Assembly: GCF_000220395.1 (NCBI RefSeq)
Contig: NW_004086439.1
Span: 1-63,630 of the forward strand
Direction: 5' to 3'
Source of the DNA: Ichthyophthirius multifiliis
Lineage: Eukaryota; Ciliophora; Oligohymenophorea; Hymenostomatida
Length of the DNA stretch: 63,630 nucleotides
Below are positions 12,101 through 25,056 of the stretch, piece by piece. Below the pieces are notes generated by a model. That model worked only from the letters and a program-made list of their open reading frames with translations, was not told the origin of the DNA and searched no databases. A program made the position numbers and the translations under genes. Position 1 is the stretch's first letter. The number at the start of each line of letters is the position of its first letter.

Positions 12101-15100
12101 ACTGTTACTATTAAATATAAATTGTAATTTTAATTAAATAACAAAATAAATAAAAATTAATAAATAGATTCATAAGTTAAGGAGACATATTTTAATTAAG
12201 TAATAAAATATTGTAAATGATGATAATAATGAATAATAATTAAAATCTCATATTTCTGATAGATCAAGTGAATAATAATAAGTATATTTTATACAAATAT
12301 ACTAATAAGTCTAGAAAATAATTTTTGGTAAAAAATTTAATTAATAAAAAATTAATTAATTATAAAAAATAAAAATATTATAAACATATATTAAAAAATT
12401 GAATAATTTTATTTTTTTCAAAAAAAAAAAAAAAGATTTGCAGAATAGTGAATAAAAATAATAAATATTAATTAATGAATCATTTAAAAAATCATACAAA
12501 AATATAATAAATTTAAAAAACTGCTAATTAGAAAATGCAATCTAACTAAAATACAAAATTAGAAACTATTCTTATATTAATTACATTCGTCCATTTATAA
12601 AAGTATATGAATAAAAGCAATCCAATAAAAAAGAACTAAATTGTGATAATTCCTAATCATAGAAAAGTGAATCAATATATAATTAATTTTTACCAAACAC
12701 CAGATAATAAATCCCTGTACATAGTTGTAATGACTAAGTAGAAAAATTAAAACATGAAATACAATTTATAGAAAAAAATAATTATTAAATACAACTAAAC
12801 GATACTATAAACAATAAACTATATTAAGAGTGTGAATACATAAAATTAAAAGGTTCTTATTATGGGCTAATATATATATGTAAATAGAACATATATTTCA
12901 TAAGTAAATAATCAAAATCAAGACCTAAAATAGAGTTTTATGATAAAAACGGATGTTTAGGGTATTATTTAGTGAGTAAAAATAAATAAAAAGTAATCAA
13001 AATTGAAGATATTCAAAGTATTTAAAGCCGCAGATATAACATGTAAGAAATATCTATCGAAATATTTACTTCTAAAAATACTTCATATTATTTCAACTTT
13101 TATTCCACATAAAATTAACAAAAATTCTTCCATTAAATTGCTCTTTTAAACTGTTCAAAAATCGAGCTAGTATATGACAGAAAATTAAGTTTTTAATATA
13201 AAAAATATACTGAAAAATGGAAAAAAAACGAATTAACAAACTTCGAATATCTAATTCTTGTAAACTAATATTCTTCTAGATCTTTTAATGATATTACTTA
13301 ATACCCTATTTTTCCTTGGATTTTTAATACCTATAATAATAAAGAACTTGATATTAATAACCCATTACATTATAGAGATTTATCTTAACCTATTGGAGCT
13401 TTAAATAAACTAAAATTATAGTATTTTAAAGATAGATAAAAGCATGTAAATTTACATATAAATAAATAATTATTATTTAAATTATCTTTACCTAATTTTA
13501 TTTTATTTTATTTTATTTTTTTGAGTTAAATGGTGTTTTATATAATTCACTTTATAATTGCTAAGTACATGTTTTTAATTTTTTAGTAAGGTTAGAGCCT
13601 TTTTCTACTCTTCATTATAAATTTAATTCTGATAAGTTTGACATCCCTGATAGATAGTTTTATTCTATTCCTAGAATTTGGGATTCTATTATTAATAACT
13701 ATTATGATTTAAGAGAATCTTTGCCTGAATTTTACTATTTAGCAGATTTTTTGAAAAATAAGGTAGATTTATTTTTTGAGTTTTTTGTATATTTATTTAT
13801 AATTAAGTAAAATATTAAATTTGGTAAAGCAATGAATGGAAAAAAAATTGACGATGTTGAATTACCTGTTTGGGCAAAGTTCTTTTATAAAAAAATTTAA
13901 TTAATATTCATATGTTTTTAAAAAAATAAATAAATATAGAAGTCCAGAACATTTTATAAGATTACATTAATAAGGACTTGAAAGTAAATATGTCACTGAA
14001 AATTTAGAAAAATGGATAAATCTAATATTCGGTTCAAAATAAAAATCATAATCTGATAATAACACATTTTCTGATTATTTTTATTAAGTAATATAGGTTT
14101 CCAATTTTTTATTTTTATTAAAATAAAAAAGGATACAATATTTATTAATGATGAAACAAAAAATGCCTGTGAATAAATAAAATTGAGTGCCTTAGCTGGA
14201 TAAGTTCCATCTTAATTATTTAATAAAAATCATGATTAAAAATACTATTAAAAAAATAAAATTACTAAAGTCTAAAAGTTAATTTTAAAAATTTATAGAA
14301 AAGATTTCCTGGAAAAATAAAACATATATTTTATAAAAATTAGTCTATATTTATATTTGACGAAAAGAGTATATTATATCAGATAAAAACAGAAAATTTA
14401 TTAAAAAATAAATCTATTTAATTCGAAATTAAATTCAATTAAGAAAATAATTTCAAATATTCTTTTGATTTTTTTGATGAAAATAGCTTTTTCATATCTT
14501 AATTTTGTTCGTTTAAATTATTTAAAGATTTTAAAATGGTTTAAAAAATAACTTTTCATAAAGTAAATACATAAAAATTTAATACTTATTTATCAATTAT
14601 TTTTTTAGAAAGAAATAACTTTAATAAAAGTTTCTTAAAAACATAATTTATTATTTGTTGTAAGTGAAGATTGCAAAATAACGGTTTGGAAAATTAATAA
14701 ATAAGTTAATATTGAATATTATGGAATTATTTAAGATTTTAATTAAATAATTACTAATTTATGTATTAATGATTAAATGCAGCTTATTTTTTGTTCTGAT
14801 AAAGTAATAATAATTCATTTTTTTTATTATTATTAAAAAAAAGAAAAATTAATGTAAAATAATTGATTATTAACTTACAAATATACAAGAAATAAAATTA
14901 AATTTTATATCTTAAAATGATTATATTATAGAATCTTAATTTACTTCTAATGCTTAATATATCTTGATTGCATCATATTAAAATTCTTTGAAATTATTTA
15001 GGTTTATTATACCTTTTATATTAGGTTTATTTATTTATTTTTTTTAAAATAAAAAGCATTAACGGAGAATAACTATTAAATTATTAATTTTGTTAATCTA

Positions 15101-15415
15101 TATGTTTATAAATAAATAATTTACTATTTTTGGATGACGACAATATAGTAAAAATAAATAATATAAAATTATTTTTAATTATAATATATAAAGATATTTA
15201 TTTTATATCACAAATCTATTATGATTTTAAAAAACTTTTATTAATATATTGTTTATGATAAATATATAAATAATGATCCAAACGACTTACAAGATTTTAC
15301 TAAAATCGAATAAAAAGAACATATGTGCTAAATAGTAAAATATTAAGAAACATCTATTTGTGACTTAATAATAGTATATGAAAATGGTAATTTTGCAACA
15401 ATAAAATTTGAATGA
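6141..15415 (+). CDS. Giant BEACH-WD40 protein
   Basis: A gene of about 9.3 kb with several short introns. The stop is TGA at 15413-15415. The BEACH domain is clear between about 13230 and 14090. Its pieces are SSRSFNDITQYPIFPWIF, NPLHYRDLSQPIGALN, FLVRLEPFSTLH, KFDIPDRQFYSI, LPEFYYLADFLKNK, DDVELPVWAKF, RSPEHFIRLHQQGLESKYV and LEKWINLIFGSKQ. WD-repeat strands follow (for example LLFVVSEDCKITVWKI near 14650). The long N-terminal part is helical, as in LYST, neurobeachin and LvsA-type proteins, which control lysosome size, membrane fusion or contractile-vacuole traffic. A PH-like strand set is expected just before BEACH but was not verified. An in-frame ATG at 5988 would add a hydrophobic A+T-biased stretch, so 6141 was preferred. 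Several frame changes (for example near 6800) imply introns not all placed. Confidence 0.9.
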
Positions 15416-15522
15416 GTTTTTATTAAAAATCATGAAAAAAATAAAATAAAAAAATTATAAATTGCATTTTTATTCATATAAAATTTAAAAATATATATAA
15501 TTTATACAGTTTTTTTTTGTTT

Positions 15523-16651
15523 TCATTTTGAACTTAATTTACTTAAAGCATAATCACTCATAACATTATAAACTACATAAAATTTATGATTAAGTTTTTA
15601 CATATGATTAATCATTAATTTTTCGTTTAATCCTCCTTAATTTTTTTAATTAGGAATACTATAATATACTTTTCTTACTCTAGAATGAACTTTTTTTAAA
15701 ATAAATAGTAAATACAAAATTGCATTTTATTTTTATAAAAATAATAAAAAAATATATAAATAAAAAATAGATAAATAATTATATAGATATTAAAAAAAAA
15801 AAAACCTAAAGCCATAGAACACATAATACAAGGTTCTTAAACTAAAAAAATATCTAATCCAGTGCAATAATAATATTCATCTTCTAAAAATTCAGGGTTT
15901 TTTAATAAAATATTATTTGTATCTTCTTATATATTATTTTATTTAATTTTTTTCTTCGCAGAATTTATTTTTTCACCAAATTCTTACATTAAATTCATTA
16001 TACAATGCTTTATTGGTGATTTACTTGTACTATCTTTTGCTAATAATAAAATAGTCTTTTTATTTGAATCATATAATATGCAAGAATTAAAATTATTTTT
16101 TTATTATTATGCTTCATGAGCTAAGTCTATTGCTTTTTTCATTGTTTAATTTATAAATTCTTCCTCCTCTTTTTTAAATTCTAAAATTAAATAAGGACCT
16201 ATTTAAAATGTTGTAGGCCAAACTTTACTAAATTAAATATTTTGTTTCTTTTTAATTTATTAAATATTCATTTTATAAATATGTTTTAAATACTTTTGTT
16301 AAAGGTTAATTAGTCATAACATTAAATTCTTTAATTTCATAATTTTAAATGTTATTTTTTTTAATTTTTCTAATATTTCTTCGTTATAATCCTTTTTTAA
16401 ATTTTTTAATTATTATTTTAGATTTTTTACTATATTATTACTTTTTTAAAACAAACAAAAAAATATATGTTTTCAATATTTTCTTCTGATTTTTTTATTC
16501 TTTTGATAAAAGTTATATTATTTTTTGCTAAATAATTATCGTCTTTAAATATTGAAATTAATTAATTTGCATATATTTTAGGTAAATCTATTATTATTGA
16601 AGATTATAACGCTGGTCCACAAATATATTCATATGGAATTAATTATTTCAT
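15523..16651 (-). CDS. ADAT3: tRNA A34 deaminase regulatory subunit ADAT3/Tad3
   Basis: Non-catalytic partner of ADAT2; the pair makes inosine-34 in tRNAs such as tRNA-Ser(AGA). The start is ATG at 16651 and the stop TGA at 15523-15525; two introns are present. The C-terminal half has the deaminase fold: a zinc-ligand helix SPIKHCIMNLM, then CTGLDIFLVQEPCIMCSMAL (the PCxxC half-site), VHSRVRKVYYSIPN and LNHKFYVVYNV. The last string matches the ADAT3-specific end (LNHRFQVF in animals). In active deaminases the first half-site is H-A-E. Here His is followed by Cys-Ile, so the catalytic glutamate is absent, as known for Tad3. The second half-site is split by an intron after MAL that contains a long T/A run. 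The N-terminus (MKQLIPYEYICGP) is ADAT3-like but divergent. Confidence 0.88.
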
Positions 16652-16814
16652 AATAAAAAAAACAATATAAATAAAAAAAAATTATATTTATTATATATTA
16701 ACACTTGTTTAAATTTAATTATAAATAAAAAAACATATAAATAATAATTATTATTTAAAAAAGAATTTTTATAAAATAAAACTAAAAAACAAAGAGAAAT
16801 AGTAAAATATAAAA

Positions 16815-17482
16815 ATGAGTGTTTTTGGAGCATTTGGTAGAGTTTTTGTAATAAAAAAAAATTAATTAAAAAAAAAAATTACTTTTTTTTAACAAAATAA
16901 GGGTGGCAGTAATGTATAAAAAAATCAAGAAGAAAATCAAACAAATGATTTTGATGAAATTTTAAAAAACTTAAGTAAATAAAAAGGATAATAAAAAAAT
17001 AAAAGCATAAATGATTTGTTTGAAATTTAACCACAAAAGAACGACAATATTAATATATTTAATTAAAAATAAAGCAATAATTAACAATAATGGTCAGAAT
17101 TATTTTAAAAGCCAGCAAAAAATATATAAGAAATATGTTAGCCATAAAATGATTAAATAAAAAAAATTTAAATTAACGAAAATTAAATAAAAATAAATTA
17201 ATCACAAGAAGAAGTTGATGGTTGGGAAAATTTAGAAAATTGTCAAATATCAGATAATGAAATAAAATAAAAAGAAAAAAACTAATAAAATAAAGAAGAA
17301 AATATAATTAAGTAAAATATTAAAAGATAGGAAAATTAAAATTAAGATAAATATAATAATTATAAAAATTAAACAATATAACATTAAAATAATGTAATAA
17401 TGGATAAATAGTTGGATAAAAATTAATAAGTTAATAAAGTAAATGAAAATGAAAATGAAAATGAAAATGAAAATGATTAATA

Positions 17483-17532
<50 letters not shown>

Positions 17533-20500
17533 TATTCAGAAATAAGGATTTTTACAAAAGTTTTTTAAAACTAATACTATTAATAATAAATAAGAAGATT
17601 TTAAAAAAGATTATTAATAATAACAATCTTTAAATTAACAATAATTATTATAATAATAATAACAATAATAATAGTTTTAAGTTTTTTATTCTTAAAATAA
17701 TAAATAATCTGAATAAAATATATAAGAAAAAATATTAGAAGAAACTAATAAAGAAAATAAAATTTAATTATATTTTTTACAAGTTAAAGAAATGTAAAAA
17801 ATATTATAATTAGAAAAAGAAGAAAACAAACAAAAAATATAAATTTAATTTAATTAATTAAATATGATTAAAGAAGATTTAGATTTAAGATAAAATTAAG
17901 TTAATTAAAGTTTAGAATAAATCAAAGTTTTAGATTAAAAACTGCAAATAAAATAAGATGAAAAATAGTAAATTTTTATTTTATTATTTATAAAACTTAA
18001 ATAAAAAAAAAGAACTTGAAATTTTAATAACTGAATATAATTAAAATAAAGAAAAATTAAATTAATTTAAAAAAAATAAGAAGAAATTATTTAAAATAAT
18101 AATTAAAATTTAGAAGAAGTAAATATATATATATATATATACATATAATAAAATTAATTCTTTTTAAAAAATAGTTAAAATAATAATATAATGAAAAATA
18201 AAATTAAGATTAGTAAAAAATAATTTCTCTAGAATAAGATATAATAATTTTACAAAAACAATATTTATCTTTAAAAACATTAAATAAGAAAACAAAGGAA
18301 ACTATTTTAAAAATATTCAAAGAATAAAACTTAAAAGGAAATTTAAATGATTTAAAAGATGAATTTTCTTAAATACTAGAAAGCGAAAAATAAGAAATTT
18401 AATAAATATTATAATAATTATAATAAAAGTTAATAATTTTGAATAAATAATATACTCTAAAATAAAAATAATTCCAAAAAATATACCAAGATAAAAAAAA
18501 TTAAATCGAATAAATAAATAATTTAAATTAAATGATATAAGATTTTAAAGAAAAAGATTAAAAAAATCAAACCGAAATAAAAATTTTATAAAAAAACTTA
18601 TAATAAGAAAAAAATATTAATATATAAAATGAGGAAAAGCATAAAAAATTGAATGAAAATCAAACTTAAATTATTAATAAATTAAAAAGTGAAAAATAAG
18701 AAATAGAAAAGAAAATTCAAGATACAGAAGAGAAAATATCTTAATTAATTTAAATGAATGAAAAAGATTAAAAAAGTAATGAATTGAAAGATAAAAAAAT
18801 AAAAGAATTATAGGAATAAATATAATAAATTAAGAATTAATTGGATATATAATAAGGGTAGAGTAAATAAAATTTAAATAATAAAGAATTAGAATAAAAA
18901 AAGCAATATGAATTAGAAAAAAAACAATTTTAATAAGAAAATAATAAATTAATTTAAGAATTGGAAAACAATAATATTTAAATAAAATAAATTTCTTAAA
19001 AATATTAAAGTTAATAATTAGAAATTAAAAAATTATAAGAAGAATCCAATAAACAAAAATAAGAATTTTTTAAAAAAGAAGAAACAATTAGCCTTAATAA
19101 TAAAAAAGAAACAGAAAAAATTAAAAATGAATCAAAAATTTAAAATGAAGAAAAATAAAAATTAATAAATTAATAAACAATACTTATAGATGATTTAAAA
19201 AAATAAATAAAACTTCTTGAAAAATAAAAAGGAGAAAAAATATAAAATAAAGAAATATAAATAGAAGAAAAAATATTTATACAAGAAAAACAATCACCAA
19301 AAGAAAAAAATATCCACCAGAAGAAATAAGTAAATAAAAAATAATTAAACAATAGTAAATAGAAATAAAAAATGATACTTAATTATAAATATAAACTAAT
19401 TTTGCTATAAAAAAATAAGAAAATAAAGCTTCTGTAGACTCTTAATTTTTTAATAGTTTTTTGAAAATATAAAACCTAATACTAAAACAAATACCTAAAA
19501 TATATTTACTGATTTATTTCAATCATAAAAGTAAGACATACCTAAAAATACTAAAAAAAATATTTAGTAATTAGAATAAATAGAATATAATGATCCTTAA
19601 TAAATAAAAGAATAAGAATAAATAAATTAAATATTAGAAATAAATATATAAGAAACTCTTATAGAATAATAAAGAAATATAAAATTATGTAATTAAATGA
19701 CTAATGAGTAAATATTTTTTATTTTATTTTTTTAATAATTTTTATTAAAGAAAATAGGTTTGTTAAGATTAAGGATATATGGAAAATAATAAAAATTAAT
19801 TATTTGATAATAATGAAAAAAAATATTATAAAATCTTGAAGAATAAAAAAATAATGAAATATATTTATTTTAATTGGAAAATATAGATCATAATACTTAA
19901 TAATAGGCTAAAAATGTCTAATAATAATTAAATGAGAAAGATTTAAAAGGAGAAAATGTAGATTTTGATGGAAAAAGCAATTAATATTAAAATATTTTCG
20001 AATCTATTTAATAAAAAGATAATAATGAAAAAAAAATATATAAGATTTCTGAAAATATTGTTTAAATTGATAATTGGAATACTAATTTGATAAAAGAAGA
20101 AGAATAATAAATATAATAAAATCAAAAAGAAGTGAAAAAAATAAAATAAAAATTAATAATCATAAGAAATAAAAGACTAAAAACAAGAAGAAAAGAAAAA
20201 GTACGTAAAAAATCTGATGAAAAATTAATAAAAAAATAAGAAGAAAAGTAAGTAAAAGAAATTGAGAAATAATATAAATTAGATGAATACAAAAAAGTAG
20301 AATGTAAATAGGTTGAAAATATTAGTACAAAAGAAAAGAAAAAAATAGAAATTAATTACTTTGAAGGTCTAATTAAAATACGTAATCATTAGAAGATTTA
20401 TTTAATACTTAATAAAAAAAATAATAAAAATTAAATTTAAATGAAAAAAAATAAATAAACTAAAAATCTAATAATAATAAAATAATAGATTTTACTTCCT

Positions 20501-20588
20501 TCAAAAATGATAATTTTTAATAAAATAGAAATAATTTTGATTTCTTCGATTTTTTGGGAAAAAAAGAAAATAATAATAAAAACGATAA

Positions 20589-20645
<57 letters not shown>

Positions 20646-22496
20646 TAATAACAAGATATATAATTATATGAAATAAACCAAAAATCAAGTAAATAAAATT
20701 TATAGTAAGTATTTTTTTTAGTAAGATCTTTAATAATAATTAAATTAATAATATAAATTTGAAGAAAATAATTTGAGTGAATAAGTTAATTAAAATATAT
20801 ATTTATATAATGTTTAATAAGATAATTCGAATTAAGACAATATTATTAGTTTTTAATAAAATTATTAATAGGATTTAAAACAAAACGAATTATATTATTC
20901 TAATTAATAAAATTTTTAATAAATAGTATAAATATAATAAAAACAAAATTAATAATAATATAATTAACATTAATAAACTGAATCTTATAATTAAATATTT
21001 TAAGACTAAAATATAAATAAAAATTAAAATATATAATAAATTGATAATATTTTATGTAATTTAATAATATAATAAAATAAAGCAAATGAATAAATTTTAA
21101 AATAAACGAAAAATATTTAATAAGAAAAGCAAAATTAACAATAAAAACTAATAATATAAGATGATGAATAAAAGTAATATAATAATTAAGAATAGATTAT
21201 TAAATAATAAAAATATGAAACAGAAGAAAATTAATAATCATAATAAAATTAGTAATAATAATTAAATAATTAAATAGAAGATAATTAATAAATTGTAGAT
21301 AATGAAGAATAATTAATTTAAGAAAATTATTTGTATCATATATAAAATTAAAATAACGTAGAATAAGTAAATAAATAATAAGAATTAAAATAAATAGATA
21401 ATATTCATAATAATATATAAGAGGAAAATTAAAATTTTATAAATAAGGAAGAGTATGGTTTATAAATTGAAAACGAAAATATTTACTAAGAAAATTATTA
21501 AAAATAAAAATATTATTAATAATAATAATAAAACATTTCCCAAAATCAATAAAATTTAGAAAATACATAAGATAATTTAAATTAAAAATATGAAAATTAA
21601 AATTAAGATATATAGAATTATAAATAAGAAGAACTATGTTTAAATTAAGTAGATTTAGAAAATACAAATAAAGATAAATAAGAGTAATTGTATTTAAATG
21701 AAGATTGGAATACCTAAAATATTAATATTGGAGAATAAGAAAATTAAATAGTAGAAAAAATAGATAAATTATAGAATATAATAATTTCAGAAGTATAAAA
21801 TATACATCATGAAGACTAATAATAATAATAAAATATAGAGTAAATTAATAATGAAAAAAATATATAAATAAAGTAGAGTTAAATGATTAAAAAAACATAA
21901 ATCAAGACAATTAATTAAATTTAGATGATGGATGGAATCCATATTAAAATATAAAAGAAGAAGTTAATAATATTTAATAAAATAATAATTAAAATTATGA
22001 TTATAATAATGTAATAAATAATATAATTAATAAAAATAACAATTTAATTGAAGAATAAAATTAAGATATAAATATTGATTAAATAAAAATAGATTAATAT
22101 GAAAAAATAAATACTGAATAAATCGAAGATTTAAATTTAAGTAATAGTATTTAGTAATAATAAAATTAGAAAAAAATAATGAAATATAATAATAAGATTA
22201 TATTGAAAAATAAAATATTGATGATATTGAAAATAAAAATATATTATTATAAAATTTATAATAACAAGATCAAAATAATATATAAAAAAAGATAAAGATC
22301 AAAATAATATAATATATGATAAAGATAAAAATAATATAATAAAATAAGATTAAGAATTAGAATTAGATTTAGAATTAGATGATAATTGGAATATAGATTA
22401 TTCTTAAGAATAAAATTTAAAAGAAAACATAGATTAAAATTAAATGGATAATTAAATAATAGAATAATAAAAATAAGATGAACTATAATAAAAATT

Positions 22497-22551
<55 letters not shown>

Positions 22552-22642
22552 GAATAAGAATAAGAATAAGAATAAAAATAATAATAATAATAATAATAAG
22601 AATAAGAATAAGAATAAGAATAAAATTATGAATAAGAATAAA

Positions 22643-22677
<35 letters not shown>

Positions 22678-22849
22678 GAATAAGAATAAGAATAAGAATA
22701 AGAATAAGAATAAGAATAAGAATAAGAATAAGAATAAGAATAAGAATAAGAATAAGAATAAGAATAAGAATAAGAATAAGAATAAGAATAAGAATAAGAA
22801 TAAGAATAAGAATAAGAATAAGAATATAAAGAATAATAATAAGAATAAA

Positions 22850-22902
<53 letters not shown>

Positions 22903-23680
22903 GATGAAGTTTCTGATTAATTAACTTTAGACGATGGTTGGAATATTAACAATAGTTAAGAATAAATCGAATTTCCGAATAAGAATTTATCTCCTAACAA
23001 TAATGAAACTTTAGATAAATAAATAAATTTAATTAGTTAAGAAAAAGCCCCAATTTCAGAATAATAATACAATTAAAGTTAAAAAGATTTAATTTTACAA
23101 AATAAAATAGTATGTTAGAATGAACATAATATAGATAATTATTGCTTTAATACAGAAAAAGAGGAAAAAGAACAAAAAAAAGTAAGATTTTAAGAAATAA
23201 TTTTATAGAAATAAAAAGAAGAACATAAAGATTAATTTCCTTAAGAAGATTCAAAAAAAGTAAGCTCATACACATTAAATGAATAATGGAGTTTTCAAAA
23301 TGAAATTTTTAGTGAAGATAAATCTAGTATTTAGGATAAAAATTTCACTTTATAATAAGTTTAGGTTTAGTCATTAAATAATATTGGTATAAATATATTA
23401 AATACAGATATATTTACAAAATCTTGTGTTTTTAATAAATAAGAATAAATTAATGATTTGAATATTTTTGATGTAAATTTTAATTTTTTTTTTTATATTT
23501 TTTATATTTTTCTAGGCATTTTAAGTCAAAAATAATAATAATAATAATTTAAAAAATAAAGAAATTTTAAATATAATGAAACCTTAGAAAAAAGATGCAC
23601 CTAAATTATAAAACAATCCATTTGCTGTTATTATAAAAGATAATAAATTAGATGAATAAGATTTCTTTAATAATTTTTGA
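16815..23680 (+). CDS. Giant Gln/Asn-rich coiled-coil protein with acidic-tryptophan motifs
   Basis: It starts MSVFGAFGRVF at 16815, has a first intron at once, and ends NPFAVIIKDNKLDEQDFFNNF with TGA at 23678-23680. After the introns it is about 2,000 residues. From 17.7 to 19.7 kb it is a continuous coiled coil (K/E/Q/L heptads). From 19.8 kb on it is disordered and Asn/Gln-rich, punctuated by short acidic motifs around a single tryptophan: VDGWENLE (17.2 kb), DNWNTNL (20.07), NEDWNTQ (21.7), LDDGWNPY (21.9), LDDNWNID (22.4) and LDDGWNIN (22.9). FDFFDFLG (20.5 kb), FDAF and NPF near the end also look like short linear motifs. Acidic-Trp motifs are known ligands of the COPI delta subunit and of adaptor appendages, so a Golgi/vesicle tether role is a guess from motifs only. 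Introns are short and GT-AG (for example 18122-18177, 23475-23515). Confidence 0.75.
22498..22902 (+). repeat. In-frame (TAA)n and (GAATAA)n coding repeat
   Basis: About 405 bases of TAA triplets and GAATAA hexamers inside the preceding gene. In the gene's frame it reads as poly-Gln and Gln-Glu repeats. Entry frame (codons from 22498) and exit frame (GAT at 22903) are the same, so the tract is a whole number of codons. Under the standard code another frame gives a false Asn/Lys-rich ORF of 148 residues. Confidence 0.9.
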
Positions 23681-24075
23681 AAATAATATGAAAAAATGTT
23701 TTAATTTTATATTAATTATATAAAATGTATTTTTTTTATATAAATTGAATTATTTAAAAAAATATATATATATATATTTTAACTTTTTATATACGTTTAA
23801 TATAAAATTAAAAATAATTAGAAATCTATTTGAAAATAAAAAAATATATTTTTTTAAAATTTTGTATTAAAAATTTAACCCTTGTTTATATAAATAAATG
23901 CTTATATATATATATATTAATTTTACAATTAAAAAGGCATATTATAGATATAAAAAGAAAAATATTAATTATTATAATAAATTATATCAAATTATATTCT
24001 TTTTAACTTAGAAAATTAATATTGACGAAAAAAATAAATAAAAAATACTAAAAATATGAAAGATATATTAAAGAA
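23681..24075. other. A+T-rich spacer
   Basis: Lies between the giant coiled-coil gene and the TPR gene. It contains AT runs at about 23760-23780 and 23905-23920. Some weak coding character from about 23930 could be an upstream exon of the TPR gene. Confidence 0.4.
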
Positions 24076-24880
24076 ATGAAAAGAAAAGAAAATCAAAATA
24101 CAAGTTAAGTTAATATATCTATATAACCTTAGTTTGAAAAATAATCATTATTTTATTATTAAATATGTTCTAGTATGATTATATAAATTATTATAAAGAT
24201 ACTTTTCTATAGATCTTTTAAAATAATTTGGAAATTAGAAATATAAATAATAAGAATATAAATAGGCATGTAAATTTTATGAATAAGCAATTTTTATCTT
24301 TCAATAAAAAAAAATAACAAAAAAATCAATAGAAATTTATTAGAAAATAAATAAGTATACTTTAATGAAAATTAAAAAAAAAAAGTTAGTTTTTTTATTT
24401 TATTTTAAAAAAATAAAATAGCATAAACTGAAAAAGATAAAAAAATTATTTAAAAAATAAAAAGTGCAGATTTATAAAATTGTATGTTTATTATATATTT
24501 AAATATAATTTTAAATAAAAATTATTATAGATATATTTGAATATTTCAAAGACTTATTTCTTACTAGGAAAATCAATTGTATGTATTAAAAATTTAAATA
24601 ATGATAATTTTAAAAGTTTCTTAAAAAATCTTTTGAATTAAATTAGTCAGATAAAGATATTATTTATACGAATAACAAAAAATATATGAGTATTAATTAA
24701 ACTATAGATTTAAATATAAAAATATTTATGAAGAAATTGTTTAAAATCAAGATATTTGACAACTCATAAATAATAATAATGTAAAAAATATTTAGTTTTT
24801 AAAAAATTAAAATAAATATTTAAACTATCAAATTTTATATGATGAATATATTTCTTAAAACAGTTGATTTTCTTTAATAT
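24076..24880 (+). CDS. TPR-repeat protein
   Basis: The proposed start is MKRKENQNTSQVNIS at 24076. After an intron ending near 24210 the frame reads DLLKQFGNQKYKQQEYKQAC and then KFYEQAIFIFQQ. This is a canonical first tetratricopeptide repeat (LKxxGNxxYKxxxYxxAxxxYxxAI) like those in HSP70/HSP90 co-chaperones (SPAG1, TTC4, FKBP types). Further on, a TPR-like helix (TYFLLGKSIVCIKN) is seen, and the remaining exons are hard to join. The end is approximate. The partner is unknown, but TPRs of this type usually dock chaperone C-termini or assemble ciliary dynein factors. Confidence 0.5.
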
Positions 24881-25056
24881 TTATATATATATATTATTTA
24901 AAAGTTGAATAATCAAATTTTAGATATATAAAATTTTATAAATTATATAGGAATCTAAATAATTTTTTTAATAAAATAATATTTTAATATAAAATTATTA
25001 AATATAAAAAGCTTAAAAAAATCTATTTATTTTAGAAATAAAAACGTAATAAAAAA

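Noticed and set aside
20437-20688. Poly-Tyr ORF on the minus strand
   Set aside because: It is the complement of an AAT/TAA repeat inside the plus-strand giant gene.
22478-22924. Asn/Lys-rich ORF of 148 residues
   Set aside because: It is another frame of the Gln/Glu repeat inside the giant coiled-coil gene; the flanking gene frame matches on both sides of the tract.
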